Part shown: one piece after another, positions 17,556 to 26,216 of the stretch | Layout of the letters: each line of letters begins with the position of its first letter | How positions within the stretch are numbered: the stretch's first letter is position 1 | The notes under the pieces: generated by a model | The model's input: the letters and a program-made list of their open reading frames with translations, nothing else | Told to the model about the DNA's origin: nothing | Databases searched by the model: none | Made by a program: the position numbers and the translations under genes | From: Litchfieldia stipae | GTDB taxonomy: Bacteria; Bacillota; Bacilli; Bacillales; Bacillaceae_L | Direction of reading: 5' to 3' | DNA: 64,000 nt | Assembly (NCBI RefSeq): GCF_014837155.1 | Contig: NZ_JACYHA010000002.1 | Span: forward strand, 62,001 to 126,000

Positions 17556-17706
17556 GAAATGCCATAATTTAACGGAGTAAAAGAACTGAAAATAGGAACA
17601 TAGTGCCTTTTAATAATTAATTCTTCCTTCCACACTGTTATTATTTTCTAGAAAGAAACATACAATATCCATAATTAAATTTATTAAAAAACAAGGAGTT
17701 TACATC

Positions 17707-17850
17707 ATGGGGAAATTAATACAACTGAATTCAATTCCAAAAATATTGGAACTTGGTGATCGCAATGAAAATTTACGCAGACGACGAGACTCCATTAATA
17801 AGCGCTTAAAAGAAATTGAAGAAATAAAAAAGAATATATTTAAGAAATAA
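17707..17850 (+). CDS. Small basic protein (47 aa), unknown
   Basis: Reading from ATG 17707 gives 47 residues, beginning MGKLIQLNSIPKILELGD and continuing NENLRRRRDSINKRLKEI; the second half is a highly charged basic helix. AAGGAG stands 9 bases before the ATG and a strong terminator follows immediately. No family recognised. It faces the 53-aa gene at 17888-18049 across a shared terminator, and the two proteins have similar size and basic helical character. Confidence 0.6.
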   Translation: MGKLIQLNSIPKILELGDRNENLRRRRDSINKRLKEIEEIKKNIFKK

Positions 17851-17883
17851 AAAAGGGAATAGCTTAGCTATTCTCCCTTTTGT
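17850..17883. terminator. Bidirectional terminator between two small genes
   Basis: Arms AAAAGGGAATAGC and GCTATTCTCCCTTTT around TTA, with A and T runs on either side. It serves the 47-aa gene on the + strand and the kinase operon on the minus strand. Confidence 0.8.
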
Positions 17884-17887
17884 GTAC

Positions 17888-18049
17888 TTAATATGTCTTT
17901 TCTCGTTGCATCCCATAATTTCTAATGGCTTCTACACGTTTGCGTAATTCCTGCCTTTTTTCTGAACGTTTCATACGGCGGTCATCTGTGATTTGTTTTT
18001 GTGTTTTAAACTCAATGATTTTTAATTTGTTATCGTTTGCTTTACTCAT
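17888..18049 (-). CDS. Small basic protein (53 aa), last gene of the kinase unit
   Basis: Fifty-three residues, beginning MSKANDNKLKIIEFKTQKQ and ending with a very basic helix (RRMKRSEKRQELRKRVEAIR). The ATG is preceded by AAAGGAGGCGG and overlaps the stop of the 398-aa gene by 8 bases. The three genes 20467 to 17888 therefore form one translationally coupled unit. No family recognised. Its charge suggests binding to nucleic acid, acidic lipid or the acidic partner protein; this is inference. Confidence 0.65.
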   Translation of the reverse strand: MSKANDNKLKIIEFKTQKQITDDRRMKRSEKRQELRKRVEAIRNYGMQREKTY

Positions 18050-19238
18050 TTGTACCCGCCTCCTTTAAATGCTCTTGTATGCTATGATCTGATAACAAAC
18101 AGAGAGCATGAATTAACCGATAGACTTCTCTTGAATCTATTATATCATTTTTCACTAATAAATGGGATACCTTTTGATCAGTTGTGTCAAAATGAAAATT
18201 GTAGACCCAAATTTTATGTTGATCAATATCCATCTTTACCCGTAATGAAACAACTGTATGATTCTCGTATGGATAGTTAATCACTGGTTGCGATAATTCA
18301 TCCTTTACCACTTTGACTGCTCCCCATTTTTTGTACAAGCTTTTATCATCAAGAGAGATTTCATTAGGAGAAGAGCCTGTTGTCCCTACATCTTCTATCT
18401 TCTTTAAGAAATTCTTTCTTTTCTCATACAACGTAAATCCAGAAACTAAGTTTAAATCCTTTGTCGTAAATACACCATTCTTCATTCGGTATAAGACTTT
18501 ATTAATATCCTTAATTAATTCAATGACATATTCAGCACCTTTAGAAAGTTCTTCATTTTCTTTTTCTAACTCACCAATCGCATCTTCATAAGTATTTACT
18601 AAAATATTAAACTTCTCATCTTGTCTATTTAATCTAGCTTTTAACATGGAGATTTTTGTTTCTAACTGGTGCTTTTCGGCCAGAAAAAAGTGATCTAAAC
18701 GCTTTTCTAGATTATTGGATAATTCCTCAAAATCATCAGTAGTTATCTTCATACTAGTTAAATAATCATACAATCCCCGGAAATAGTATTCTCCCTTATT
18801 ATCAAGAAAGGCTGACCGGAACATTTCATACTCCTGTCTTCGAAACAAGCGGTAAGCACCTGTATGAAAATGAGCACTTTCAAACTGTAGTAATTTCGGG
18901 TAGTAAAAACAAATTGTAAATATGTATCCTACTACTAATCCGACAGCCATAGAACCAATGTAGTCGATCCAGTCACTAGGTGAGAGTGCGACAGTGCCTG
19001 TTAACATTGATAGAAATGGGATAATAGCTAAAAAGAAATTAGATTCGGAAAAACTTTTTAAACCATTATGTACTGATTTTATCTGCGCTATATCACGTAG
19101 CGGACTAAATAAAAGCCAAAGGAACCAGTTTGAATATTTCTCATCAATGTAACTGCCCTTCATTTTTTCAATCACCTGGTCAAAAGCATGACTTAATCCA
19201 AGAAGCCGACTATGATAGTTTTTCTCTTCATTCTTCAT
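18042..19238 (-). CDS. Unknown membrane protein with coiled coil, coupled to a histidine kinase
   Basis: A 398-residue protein. Two hydrophobic segments (FFLAIIPFLSMLTGTVAL about residues 68-85 and YIGSMAVGLVVGYIFTICFYY about 93-113) are followed by a long charged helical region with coiled-coil character (about 170-245, including EDAIGELEKENEEL) and a C-terminal domain of about 130 residues (WGAVKVVKDELSQPVINYPY, WVYNFHFDTTDQKVSHLLV). No catalytic motif or known family is recognised. Its start overlaps the kinase stop by 4 bases (ATGA) and its end overlaps the 53-aa gene by 8. It is a candidate accessory or output partner of the kinase. Confidence 0.6.
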   Translation of the reverse strand: MKNEEKNYHSRLLGLSHAFDQVIEKMKGSYIDEKYSNWFLWLLFSPLRDIAQIKSVHNGLKSFSESNFFLAIIPFLSMLTGTVALSPSDWIDYIGSMAVGLVVGYIFTICFYYPKLLQFESAHFHTGAYRLFRRQEYEMFRSAFLDNKGEYYFRGLYDYLTSMKITTDDFEELSNNLEKRLDHFFLAEKHQLETKISMLKARLNRQDEKFNILVNTYEDAIGELEKENEELSKGAEYVIELIKDINKVLYRMKNGVFTTKDLNLVSGFTLYEKRKNFLKKIEDVGTTGSSPNEISLDDKSLYKKWGAVKVVKDELSQPVINYPYENHTVVSLRVKMDIDQHKIWVYNFHFDTTDQKVSHLLVKNDIIDSREVYRLIHALCLLSDHSIQEHLKEAGTNE

Positions 19239-20467
19239 CCCAAAATCACCTCTTGCCTTGTTTTTGCAGGAAAACGTAAAATGACCGTAGTTCCTTCACC
19301 TTTAGCACTCTCAAAGTGAATGGATCCATTATATTTTTCTACAATATTAAAACAAATCATCATTCCCAAGCCAGTCCCTTTACTTTTCAAAGAGTAGAAA
19401 GGAGTACCCAATGATTTTATTTCTTCTCTTGACATCCCACATCCTTGGTCCTTTATTTTAATTTCAACATTTTTTTTGGAAGGCTCAACAACTACAGTTA
19501 CTGTATCCCCATCATTTGATGCTTCGATTGCATTTTTAATGAGATTAATGATCAATTGCTTAAACTCTATATTATTTGCAGGAATAAAGCATTCTTCTTT
19601 TACAAATAAGTCAATATTATTGTCGTGAAAAAGTCCATACGATTTGAGTAAATCAGTTACACTTTCAAGGGAAGTCTTCACATTGACAGTTTCTAGTTTG
19701 ATAGCTCCATTAGGTTTTGCAATCGAGAGAAATTGAGAAATGACATTTTCAGCCGTCTTTAATTCATCAATCATTAAACTGAAGTTTCTCTTCACATCTT
19801 TATTAAAGGAAGGATCACTTTCATATAATTGCAAGAAACCATTTACGACAGTAAGCGGGTTTCTAATTTCATGAGCAACTGCAGCTGCTAATTGGCCAGT
19901 TGTCCGTAAGCGCTCAGAATGTTGTATTTCCTCGTAATAAATTTTGAGCTTTTTAATGCGAGCATATGTTAAATGAAAAATGAGATACAAGAATATTTGG
20001 CTACCAAAGAAATTGATGATATTGCCAATAAGGTCTTGATTTATATCAGGGTAAATGTTTCTTAAATCCGTTAATGAAATATAACTAAATGTAGCCATCA
20101 TTAGAATCGAATTTACGACCAAGGAAAAATAAAACAATTTCGAATCAAAAAAGAATATTGAAATACCTGGGATCATACAAAGAAAGATAAAGCCTGTCCA
20201 AGTATTGGGATATAGAAAGAATATCGTGTAGAAATAAGCCGATGCGATTAGAATAATGAGTATTCTTAAATACTGACTTTCAAATCGAGGATAAAGCAAA
20301 ATACTAGTTGCTAATGACAAAACTAGTACTATATGTAGATAATACCCTAACGGATGTTCACTAAGTAAAGGATTAATGAATAATAACCCCATCACCATTA
20401 GAAATATGACTGCTAAGATTAATTTATAGTAATATGATTTATTTATTTCTGTATAAAAATCCTTCAT
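19235..20467 (-). CDS. Orphan sensor histidine kinase, KinB-like
   Basis: A 410-residue kinase. About six membrane helices occupy residues 12-175 with no large extracellular domain. The dimerisation/phosphoacceptor helix has VAHEIRNPLTVVNGF with His199, and an HATPase domain follows (N box LIINLIKNAIEAS, G1 IKDQGCGMS, G2 KGTGLGMMIC). The architecture resembles the sporulation kinase KinB and related orphan kinases that feed the Spo0A phosphorelay. No response regulator gene lies nearby. Start ATG behind AGAAGGAGTACAT. First gene of the unit with the coiled-coil protein and the 53-aa protein. Confidence 0.85.
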   Translation of the reverse strand: MKDFYTEINKSYYYKLILAVIFLMVMGLLFINPLLSEHPLGYYLHIVLVLSLATSILLYPRFESQYLRILIILIASAYFYTIFFLYPNTWTGFIFLCMIPGISIFFFDSKLFYFSLVVNSILMMATFSYISLTDLRNIYPDINQDLIGNIINFFGSQIFLYLIFHLTYARIKKLKIYYEEIQHSERLRTTGQLAAAVAHEIRNPLTVVNGFLQLYESDPSFNKDVKRNFSLMIDELKTAENVISQFLSIAKPNGAIKLETVNVKTSLESVTDLLKSYGLFHDNNIDLFVKEECFIPANNIEFKQLIINLIKNAIEASNDGDTVTVVVEPSKKNVEIKIKDQGCGMSREEIKSLGTPFYSLKSKGTGLGMMICFNIVEKYNGSIHFESAKGEGTTVILRFPAKTRQEVILG

Positions 20468-20632
20468 ATGTACTCCTTCTATTCTATAACCAAATTGAGA
20501 CTAATAGTTGTGCGTAATCTTGAATGGAATATCCATATCTTTCTAGTATATACGTATTTTTTTATGAAATTCAACTTTCATGTCATGTAAATACCGCTCC
20601 TTTTTGGGAGCGGTGGATATTAAACACTTGAT

Positions 20633-21280
20633 TTAAAAGCTTTCATACCAAGACGTTTCGTCTAATGGTACGCCATCTTTCAAATAATCTACGTGTACAT
20701 TTGCATGCTTTAAATCTGCTTCTTCTTTTAAAAAGGTGATAAAGTCATTAACTAATTCCTCATCACCGGATTTTGATTCCCTTGGTACAAACACCATGAT
20801 TGATGGTGTTACATCATAGTCTCTATAACTATTTGGGTTCCTATAATCAACAGCTAAATCATATTCTATTCTCTCATCGAAAAAAATCCATAAATCATCT
20901 AATTCACCGAATGTATCTTCTAAATAAGGTCGAATCACTTTAGCCAACTCATTTTCCCATTTATCAGCTATATAGCTATCTTCTGTTTGCTTTGTATCCT
21001 TATTATAAAATACTAAAAATTCCGTTTGATCTTCATTATTTATCACATTGGCTGCATACTCAAAATCACTAAAATTTCCCATGTTATCATACAACGTATC
21101 AACTATTTCCATATCTGCTTGAGGATACTTCTTTTTAAGATGTTCTTGCGCCTGCTCTGTTACTCTTGCAACCTCAGCTTTATCCGGTTTCATACTTTGC
21201 AAAAATGCAAATACTAAAATAGCCACTCCTAAGATAATAATCCCAAGAATAATTAATCCCCACTTTAGAAATCTCTTCAA
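20633..21280 (-). CDS. Unknown single-pass membrane protein (215 aa)
   Basis: Residues 5-30 form a strong hydrophobic N-terminal anchor (WGLIILGIIILGVAILVFAF). The remaining 185 residues are an acidic, probably extracytoplasmic domain with no motif I recognise (VDTLYDNMGNFSDFEYAANV, LDDLWIFFDERIEYDL). A TTG start lies behind GGGGGAATGATTAA. It is separated from its neighbours by about 120-165 bases and is likely transcribed alone. Confidence 0.55.
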   Translation of the reverse strand: MKRFLKWGLIILGIIILGVAILVFAFLQSMKPDKAEVARVTEQAQEHLKKKYPQADMEIVDTLYDNMGNFSDFEYAANVINNEDQTEFLVFYNKDTKQTEDSYIADKWENELAKVIRPYLEDTFGELDDLWIFFDERIEYDLAVDYRNPNSYRDYDVTPSIMVFVPRESKSGDEELVNDFITFLKEEADLKHANVHVDYLKDGVPLDETSWYESF

Positions 21281-21398
21281 TTAATCATTCCCCCTAATCG
21301 ACCTTTACTAGCATTATATCTTATTTTGTTGGTTAATTCTTCCTTATATTAGCAGAAAAAACTAAGGGATATGAAATGATAAATACGTTATCAAGATC

Positions 21399-22154
21399 TC
21401 ACTTTAAAAGATGATGAAACAATCGTTCACGGTCATCAATAAATTGTTTCATAATTAAATAGTGATTGGTTTCTTCAATAGTGACTTCATCCATGCCATC
21501 TTCAGTGAGTTGAATAATTTTTGAGTCTGGGTATGCCATGATAATGGGTGAATGTGTCGAGATAATAAATTGAGAACCTTGATTGACCAATTCATGAATT
21601 CTAGATACTAAAGATAATTGTCTCAAGGGCGATAGTGCTGCTTCTGGCTCGTCCATAATATATAGTCCATTTCCGCGGAAACGGTTTATGAAAGCAGCAA
21701 AGAAAGACTCTCCATGTGATTGTTGGTGAAGGGACTTACCTCCGAAGGAATCAACAATTTTTGGACCCCCACTTTCTAAATCTAATTCTTCAATATTTGT
21801 TGCAACATTATAAAAGGTTTCGGCCCTGAAGAAAAAGCTATCTTCTGGTCGATAAACTCCTTTAATGAGTCGAATATACTGATCTAGGTTAGAGTGTGAA
21901 TGATAAGTTGAAAAGTTAAAATTCATTGTCCCTCCTTCAGGATTAAATCCTAACCCAATCGAGATGGCCTCAAGTAATGTAGACTTACCCATTCCATTCT
22001 CACCGACAATATACGTTACATTAGGATGGAAAGCAATTTCTTTGAAGCGTTGCACAATCGGTAAATTAAAGGGAAATACATGTTCATTAGGGATAAGCTC
22101 TTTCTTTAGATAGAGCGCTCTTACATATTGGGAATCATAATCTAACTGTGGCAT
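21399..22154 (-). CDS. AAA family ATPase (RecF/ABC-type ATP-binding), 251 aa
   Basis: A compact SMC/RecF-like ATPase. Walker A GENGMGKST is at residues 51-59, a degenerate signature HQQSHGES at 143-150, Walker B GLYIMDEP at 163-170 with Glu169, and the switch His201 in ISTHSP. The intervening segment is too short for a long coiled coil, as in the small standalone OLD/RecF-like ATPases of Bacillus. No nuclease, toxin or methylase partner is adjacent, so a defence role is not supported by context. Start ATG behind AGGTGATGAA. Confidence 0.75.
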   Translation of the reverse strand: MPQLDYDSQYVRALYLKKELIPNEHVFPFNLPIVQRFKEIAFHPNVTYIVGENGMGKSTLLEAISIGLGFNPEGGTMNFNFSTYHSHSNLDQYIRLIKGVYRPEDSFFFRAETFYNVATNIEELDLESGGPKIVDSFGGKSLHQQSHGESFFAAFINRFRGNGLYIMDEPEAALSPLRQLSLVSRIHELVNQGSQFIISTHSPIIMAYPDSKIIQLTEDGMDEVTIEETNHYLIMKQFIDDRERLFHHLLK

Positions 22155-22244
22155 TTCATCACCTACTAAAAAGTTTGATATGAATATAGTAAAATATAGA
22201 TATCAGATATACAAGTAAAAGGAATATTCATCCAATCATAAATA

Positions 22245-22285
22245 AAAAAATGACGTGTTAAAGCCATTTATGGCATACACGTCAT
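22245..22285 (-). terminator. Terminator overlapping the stop of the GGDEF-EAL gene
   Basis: Outer arms ATGACGTGT (22250-22258) and ACACGTCAT (22277-22285) enclose an inner GCCATTTATGGC stem, with a T-run on the minus strand. The TGA stop at 22282-22284 lies within the stem. Confidence 0.75.
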
Positions 22286-25119
22286 TCATTGTTACTATTA
22301 CTTAACTGAGTCCATTGTTCTAGCCAATTTTTCTTTTGCTCAAGCAACTTTTCAATTTCAGATACGGGAACAGGCTTACAAAAATAGAAGCCCTGTAGTT
22401 CATCTATGTCATGATTTAAAAGGAATGTAGTCTGGTCTTTCGTTTCTACACCTTCACCGACAACCTTTAAATGTAATGATTTTGCCATATGAAGAATGGC
22501 TTCAATGACAACAACTAGTTTTTCATCTTCATTTATTTTCGCGATGAACGAACGATCTAATTTAATTGTATCAATTGGTAATTGAGTAAGCTGCCATAGG
22601 CTGCTATATTCCTTTCCGAAATCATCAATGGAGATATGAATACCTAGGGACTTACACTTTTCCAAGTTGGTAATGACCCGCTCGTCATTAGAAATAAAGC
22701 GTTCTGTAATTTCGAACTCAAGACATTCTGGAGGTAGACCAGTTTCCATTAATATCATATCTAGATTGTCACAAAAATGTTTGTCATGCAATAGCTGATT
22801 TATTGATAAATTAACTGAAATCTTATTTAGACCAAGACCTCTATCCTGCCAATCCTTAAGTTGTCTACAAGCCTCCTTAGTTACCCATCTACCGATTGAA
22901 TTGATCTGCCCAGTTTCCTCTGCAATTGGTATGAAGACATCTGGGCTAGATTTCGGCCAACGAAGTAGAGCTTCAACACTTTTAATTAATCCTGTTTTTG
23001 CATCTATTCTAGGTTGATAATGAAGTGTGAATTCTTTATTAATAATAGCTTCTTCTATTTGTTGTTCCAACATTATACGATCATTATAGCTTTTGCCTAT
23101 TTTCTCAGAGAATAGTATCCAACTTTTTTTTCCTGTTTGTTTGACATAATAAAGTGCAATATCAGAGCTTTTCTTAAGTGTGTATTCATCAAGTCCATGC
23201 TCGGGGTACATAGCAATTCCTATACTTAAGTCAACCTTAAAGGAATAATTTGACGTTTCCATGCATTTACCCATATCAGTTAAGAGCATTTGTGCTACAC
23301 CTTTAATGTCCTCTTTTGTGATATCTGGGCAAATAATTCCAACTTCATCTCCACCCAGTCGGCAAATGATAAATCGGTCTGGTAAGATCTCTTTAAGTCG
23401 TTTGGAAACTTTGACTAAAACCTCATCTCCGACATCATGTCCAAAGGTATCATTAATATGCTTAAAATTATCAATATCTAGCGTTATTATGGCAAATGAG
23501 TCCTCTTGTTTTACTTCATTAAATGTTTCAGTTAGTTTCTGTTTGAACAGTCTTCTATTCCCCAAACCAGTCAAATCATCATGAAGTGCAAGATAATTTG
23601 CTCGCTCCTCTGCTTTTTTTCGTTCGGTTACATCTCTAGCACTGATAAGAAGGGCTTGCTTATCTTCAAAATTGATCATTTTTCCTGACATAGCGATCGT
23701 TAATTCTCGTCCATCTGGAGTGATTACTCTCCGATCTAAAAGTGGCAAATCTGTACCATGAAAAAGCTTCTGATTCCTTTCTAGTGTAATTCCTCTATCA
23801 TTGGGATGAATTAAATCTATCCAATTAATACCGTTAATTTGTTCAAGACTTTCTGCACCTAAAAGCTCTAATGCCTTCGGATTACAATAAAGAATGTCAT
23901 TCTCATCTAATAATAAAAATGGTTCAGGAGATGCTTCGATTAAAGTTCTGTAACGTTCCTCACTAGCTTGTAAGCTTCTTACCATACTATTTCGTTCTGT
24001 TATATCTCTAAACATGGCAACCGCGATTATTTTGCCTTTATTGACAGGGCAGTATGAGGCTAAAAAATCGAGAACTCTTCCATCCTTTGTTACTCTTTTT
24101 ACTTCTTCATTTTTAATTTCTGTTCCATTCATCATCTCTTTAATAAAGTTCTCAAAGTCTGGTATTTCACCTGGCAAGAACATTTGTTCTGTGAACTTGT
24201 GTTTTATTTCATCCAAAGTATATCCCATGATTTTTGTAAAAGTAGGATTTACATTAATAATCCCATCTTCGGCAAATAACAATATTGCATCAGAGGAATT
24301 ATTCCAAACGAGCTCTAGCTGCTCTTTTATCTCTTCCTTTTCTATCTCTATGCTCTTAGTTTTTGATATATTTTTTGCTATACCATATAAACCATCAATT
24401 TTACCGTTCATTATAATCGGAATGACTTTTAGTTCAAGATGAATAATATCTCCATATCGGTCATAGATACTTGTTTCAAATTCTACTGATTCACCATGAA
24501 TCGCTTTATGAAAGAATTCAATGGTTTTGGTTACTTCTTCTTTCAATAATAGGTGTACAAATGATTTACCAAATAACTCATCATTGGAATAGCCAACAAT
24601 TTCCTCGGCTGCTTTATTTAAATGTCTAAATCGACCTTGTAGATCCAACTCATACACGGCATCCAAATTGTATTCGATAAGTGAGTTAATTCTTAATTGA
24701 TCCTTCAAAAGCTGTTCTTGAGTTTTTATGTATTGATGTTCCTTTTGACTTCTTTTAGTAATATCCCTTACGATCGAAAATAGGAGCGTTGTTTCTTCAG
24801 TATGAAGGAACACTGGATTGATAATTGTTTCACCAATTAATTCACCTGTGATAATAGGGGTTGAAAGCTCGAAAGTTAATGATCTTTTAGTTAAGATCGC
24901 TTTTTTTAAGTATGAATATAATAAATCTGCGTAAATAGGATCTAATACCTCTGTGATTTCTTTACCGTAGATATCGTCTTCTAAACTAAAGCTATAAATG
25001 GCTGATTGATTAGCAAAAAAATATGTAAATGAATCATTATTTTTGTCATACTTGAAAATAAAGATAAAGTCACTTATAGAATTAAGAATCTTCCTATATA
25101 CGCTGACTAATTCATCCAA
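22282..25119 (-). CDS. PAS(4)-GGDEF-EAL protein, probable c-di-GMP phosphodiesterase
   Basis: A 945-residue cytoplasmic protein with four PAS domains (roughly residues 5-125, 135-260, 265-385, 390-510), GGDEF (515-675) and EAL (690-940). The cyclase motif is altered to GGDEV (589-593) and has no RxxD site, so synthesis is doubtful. The EAL domain keeps VEALLRW, the Asn of VNLSIN, EITE, DDFG and GEGVET. The loop after DDFG is KEYSS instead of the usual TGYSS, which may weaken activity. Net phosphodiesterase or GTP-regulated sensor is the best guess. I prefer the TTG at 25119 as start because GGAGG lies 8 bases before it; GTG 25128 is too close. Confidence 0.85.
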   Translation of the reverse strand: MDELVSVYRKILNSISDFIFIFKYDKNNDSFTYFFANQSAIYSFSLEDDIYGKEITEVLDPIYADLLYSYLKKAILTKRSLTFELSTPIITGELIGETIINPVFLHTEETTLLFSIVRDITKRSQKEHQYIKTQEQLLKDQLRINSLIEYNLDAVYELDLQGRFRHLNKAAEEIVGYSNDELFGKSFVHLLLKEEVTKTIEFFHKAIHGESVEFETSIYDRYGDIIHLELKVIPIIMNGKIDGLYGIAKNISKTKSIEIEKEEIKEQLELVWNNSSDAILLFAEDGIINVNPTFTKIMGYTLDEIKHKFTEQMFLPGEIPDFENFIKEMMNGTEIKNEEVKRVTKDGRVLDFLASYCPVNKGKIIAVAMFRDITERNSMVRSLQASEERYRTLIEASPEPFLLLDENDILYCNPKALELLGAESLEQINGINWIDLIHPNDRGITLERNQKLFHGTDLPLLDRRVITPDGRELTIAMSGKMINFEDKQALLISARDVTERKKAEERANYLALHDDLTGLGNRRLFKQKLTETFNEVKQEDSFAIITLDIDNFKHINDTFGHDVGDEVLVKVSKRLKEILPDRFIICRLGGDEVGIICPDITKEDIKGVAQMLLTDMGKCMETSNYSFKVDLSIGIAMYPEHGLDEYTLKKSSDIALYYVKQTGKKSWILFSEKIGKSYNDRIMLEQQIEEAIINKEFTLHYQPRIDAKTGLIKSVEALLRWPKSSPDVFIPIAEETGQINSIGRWVTKEACRQLKDWQDRGLGLNKISVNLSINQLLHDKHFCDNLDMILMETGLPPECLEFEITERFISNDERVITNLEKCKSLGIHISIDDFGKEYSSLWQLTQLPIDTIKLDRSFIAKINEDEKLVVVIEAILHMAKSLHLKVVGEGVETKDQTTFLLNHDIDELQGFYFCKPVPVSEIEKLLEQKKNWLEQWTQLSNSNNE

Positions 25120-25230
25120 TTTCTTCACCTCCAGGAAATGAATGATATACCCGCACTTATTCTTTTATACTACCCTTTTTTTCTGAGTTAAACCCTATTT
25201 TGGAAATAGTAAGTGAGTATCTTATATGTA

Positions 25231-25263
25231 TAAAAAAGAACCCAGGATAGATCTATCCTAGGG
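25231..25263 (-). terminator. Rho-independent terminator
   Basis: A near-palindrome CCCAGGATAGATCTATCC with a trailing TAGGG and a T-tract on the minus strand, just after the glucosaminidase stop. Confidence 0.65.
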
Positions 25264-25273
25264 CAGTACTTAA

Positions 25274-25990
25274 TTAACTATGGATATCACTTTTAACGGT
25301 ATTCATAATATCTACAATATTTTGAACCCAATAATCATTTAATCCAGTTTGATCATTATCTGCATTTGATGGAGCATATTTCTTTTGAATTTCTTCTATA
25401 GTTTCTGTACCATTTTCTAGATAACGTAATTTAAGATAAGCAGCTTTGAAATAGATACTATCCTCGATCGATTGAAACTTTTGCCACTTCGTTCCACCAT
25501 CAACTGTAGAACCACAGCCAGGATTTGGATACGATTCCCCAAAAATCTCTTCATAGTTATCAGGCATACAAGTCATTCCACCTACATTATTCCAAGGAGC
25601 TCCCATTAATAATGAGTCACCCCATCCAGTTTCTTGTGCAGCTAGAGCAGCGAGAAATATTGGATCTATTTCATGCTCTTTTCCTGCGTGTACAAATTCT
25701 TGACCTAAACCTTTTAAATCTCCCTTTAATTGTTCGTCAAGCATTTTACCGGATAATTGAATCGTTTCATTCTCAGACTTTATATTATAATCGGCTGTCG
25801 CGGGTTCACCCGTCAACATTTTCTTTATTTCAATGATTTCTCTTTTTTCCATTTCTATTAATTTGTATGGCTGGACTTGCACTTGCTCAGTATATGTTAA
25901 GTTTGAAAATCCTGTATTAATTAGTAAGACAAACATTAAGCCACATATAAATAGAAAGGAAAGAGAGGTTAGATTTGTTCTATTGTTCAT
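25274..25990 (-). CDS. Secreted/anchored glucosaminidase-domain protein
   Basis: A 238-residue protein with an N-terminal signal-anchor (about residues 8-28, LSFLFICGLMFVLLINTGF) and a GH73-like glucosaminidase domain in the C-terminal half (AGKEHEIDPIFLAALAAQET, WNNVGGMTCMPDNY). The Glu of AAQETGWG is the probable catalytic acid. It should cleave N-acetylglucosaminyl bonds of peptidoglycan outside the membrane. The start at 25990 follows AGGAGCTGAGGAA; upstream in-frame starts would put a charged stretch before the signal. Transcribed alone, with a terminator behind it. Confidence 0.8.
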   Translation of the reverse strand: MNNRTNLTSLSFLFICGLMFVLLINTGFSNLTYTEQVQVQPYKLIEMEKREIIEIKKMLTGEPATADYNIKSENETIQLSGKMLDEQLKGDLKGLGQEFVHAGKEHEIDPIFLAALAAQETGWGDSLLMGAPWNNVGGMTCMPDNYEEIFGESYPNPGCGSTVDGGTKWQKFQSIEDSIYFKAAYLKLRYLENGTETIEEIQKKYAPSNADNDQTGLNDYWVQNIVDIMNTVKSDIHS

Positions 25991-26177
25991 TTCCTCAGCT
26001 CCTATTCTGATTCTTACTTGCGGCTCTAATCTTAGCAAAGAAGTATGACAAAAAGATTACAACTTATATAAAATGGTACAATATACCTTGGGATTGCTTG
26101 GAGAATCGCTTCATACCAAACTCTACTAAGATTATTTGCTTGTGTAATTACATTATATTACCACTAGTTAAATACGA

Positions 26178-26208
26178 AAAAAGCCCCTCTACAAGAGTAG
26201 AAAGGGCT
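26178..26208 (-). terminator. Rho-independent terminator of htpG
   Basis: Arms AGCCC (26182-26186) and GGGCT (26204-26208) with an inner CTAC/GTAG stem and a T-run on the minus strand. Confidence 0.65.
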
Positions 26209-26216
26209 GGTTTGAA

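Noticed and set aside
21399-22154. RecF-like ATPase as part of a phage-defence system
   Set aside because: No nuclease, reverse transcriptase, toxin or methylase gene is adjacent; the neighbours are signalling and envelope genes.
24014-24442. 142-codon plus-strand frame opposite the PAS4-GGDEF-EAL gene
   Set aside because: Shadow frame within well-conserved PAS coding sequence; no family match.
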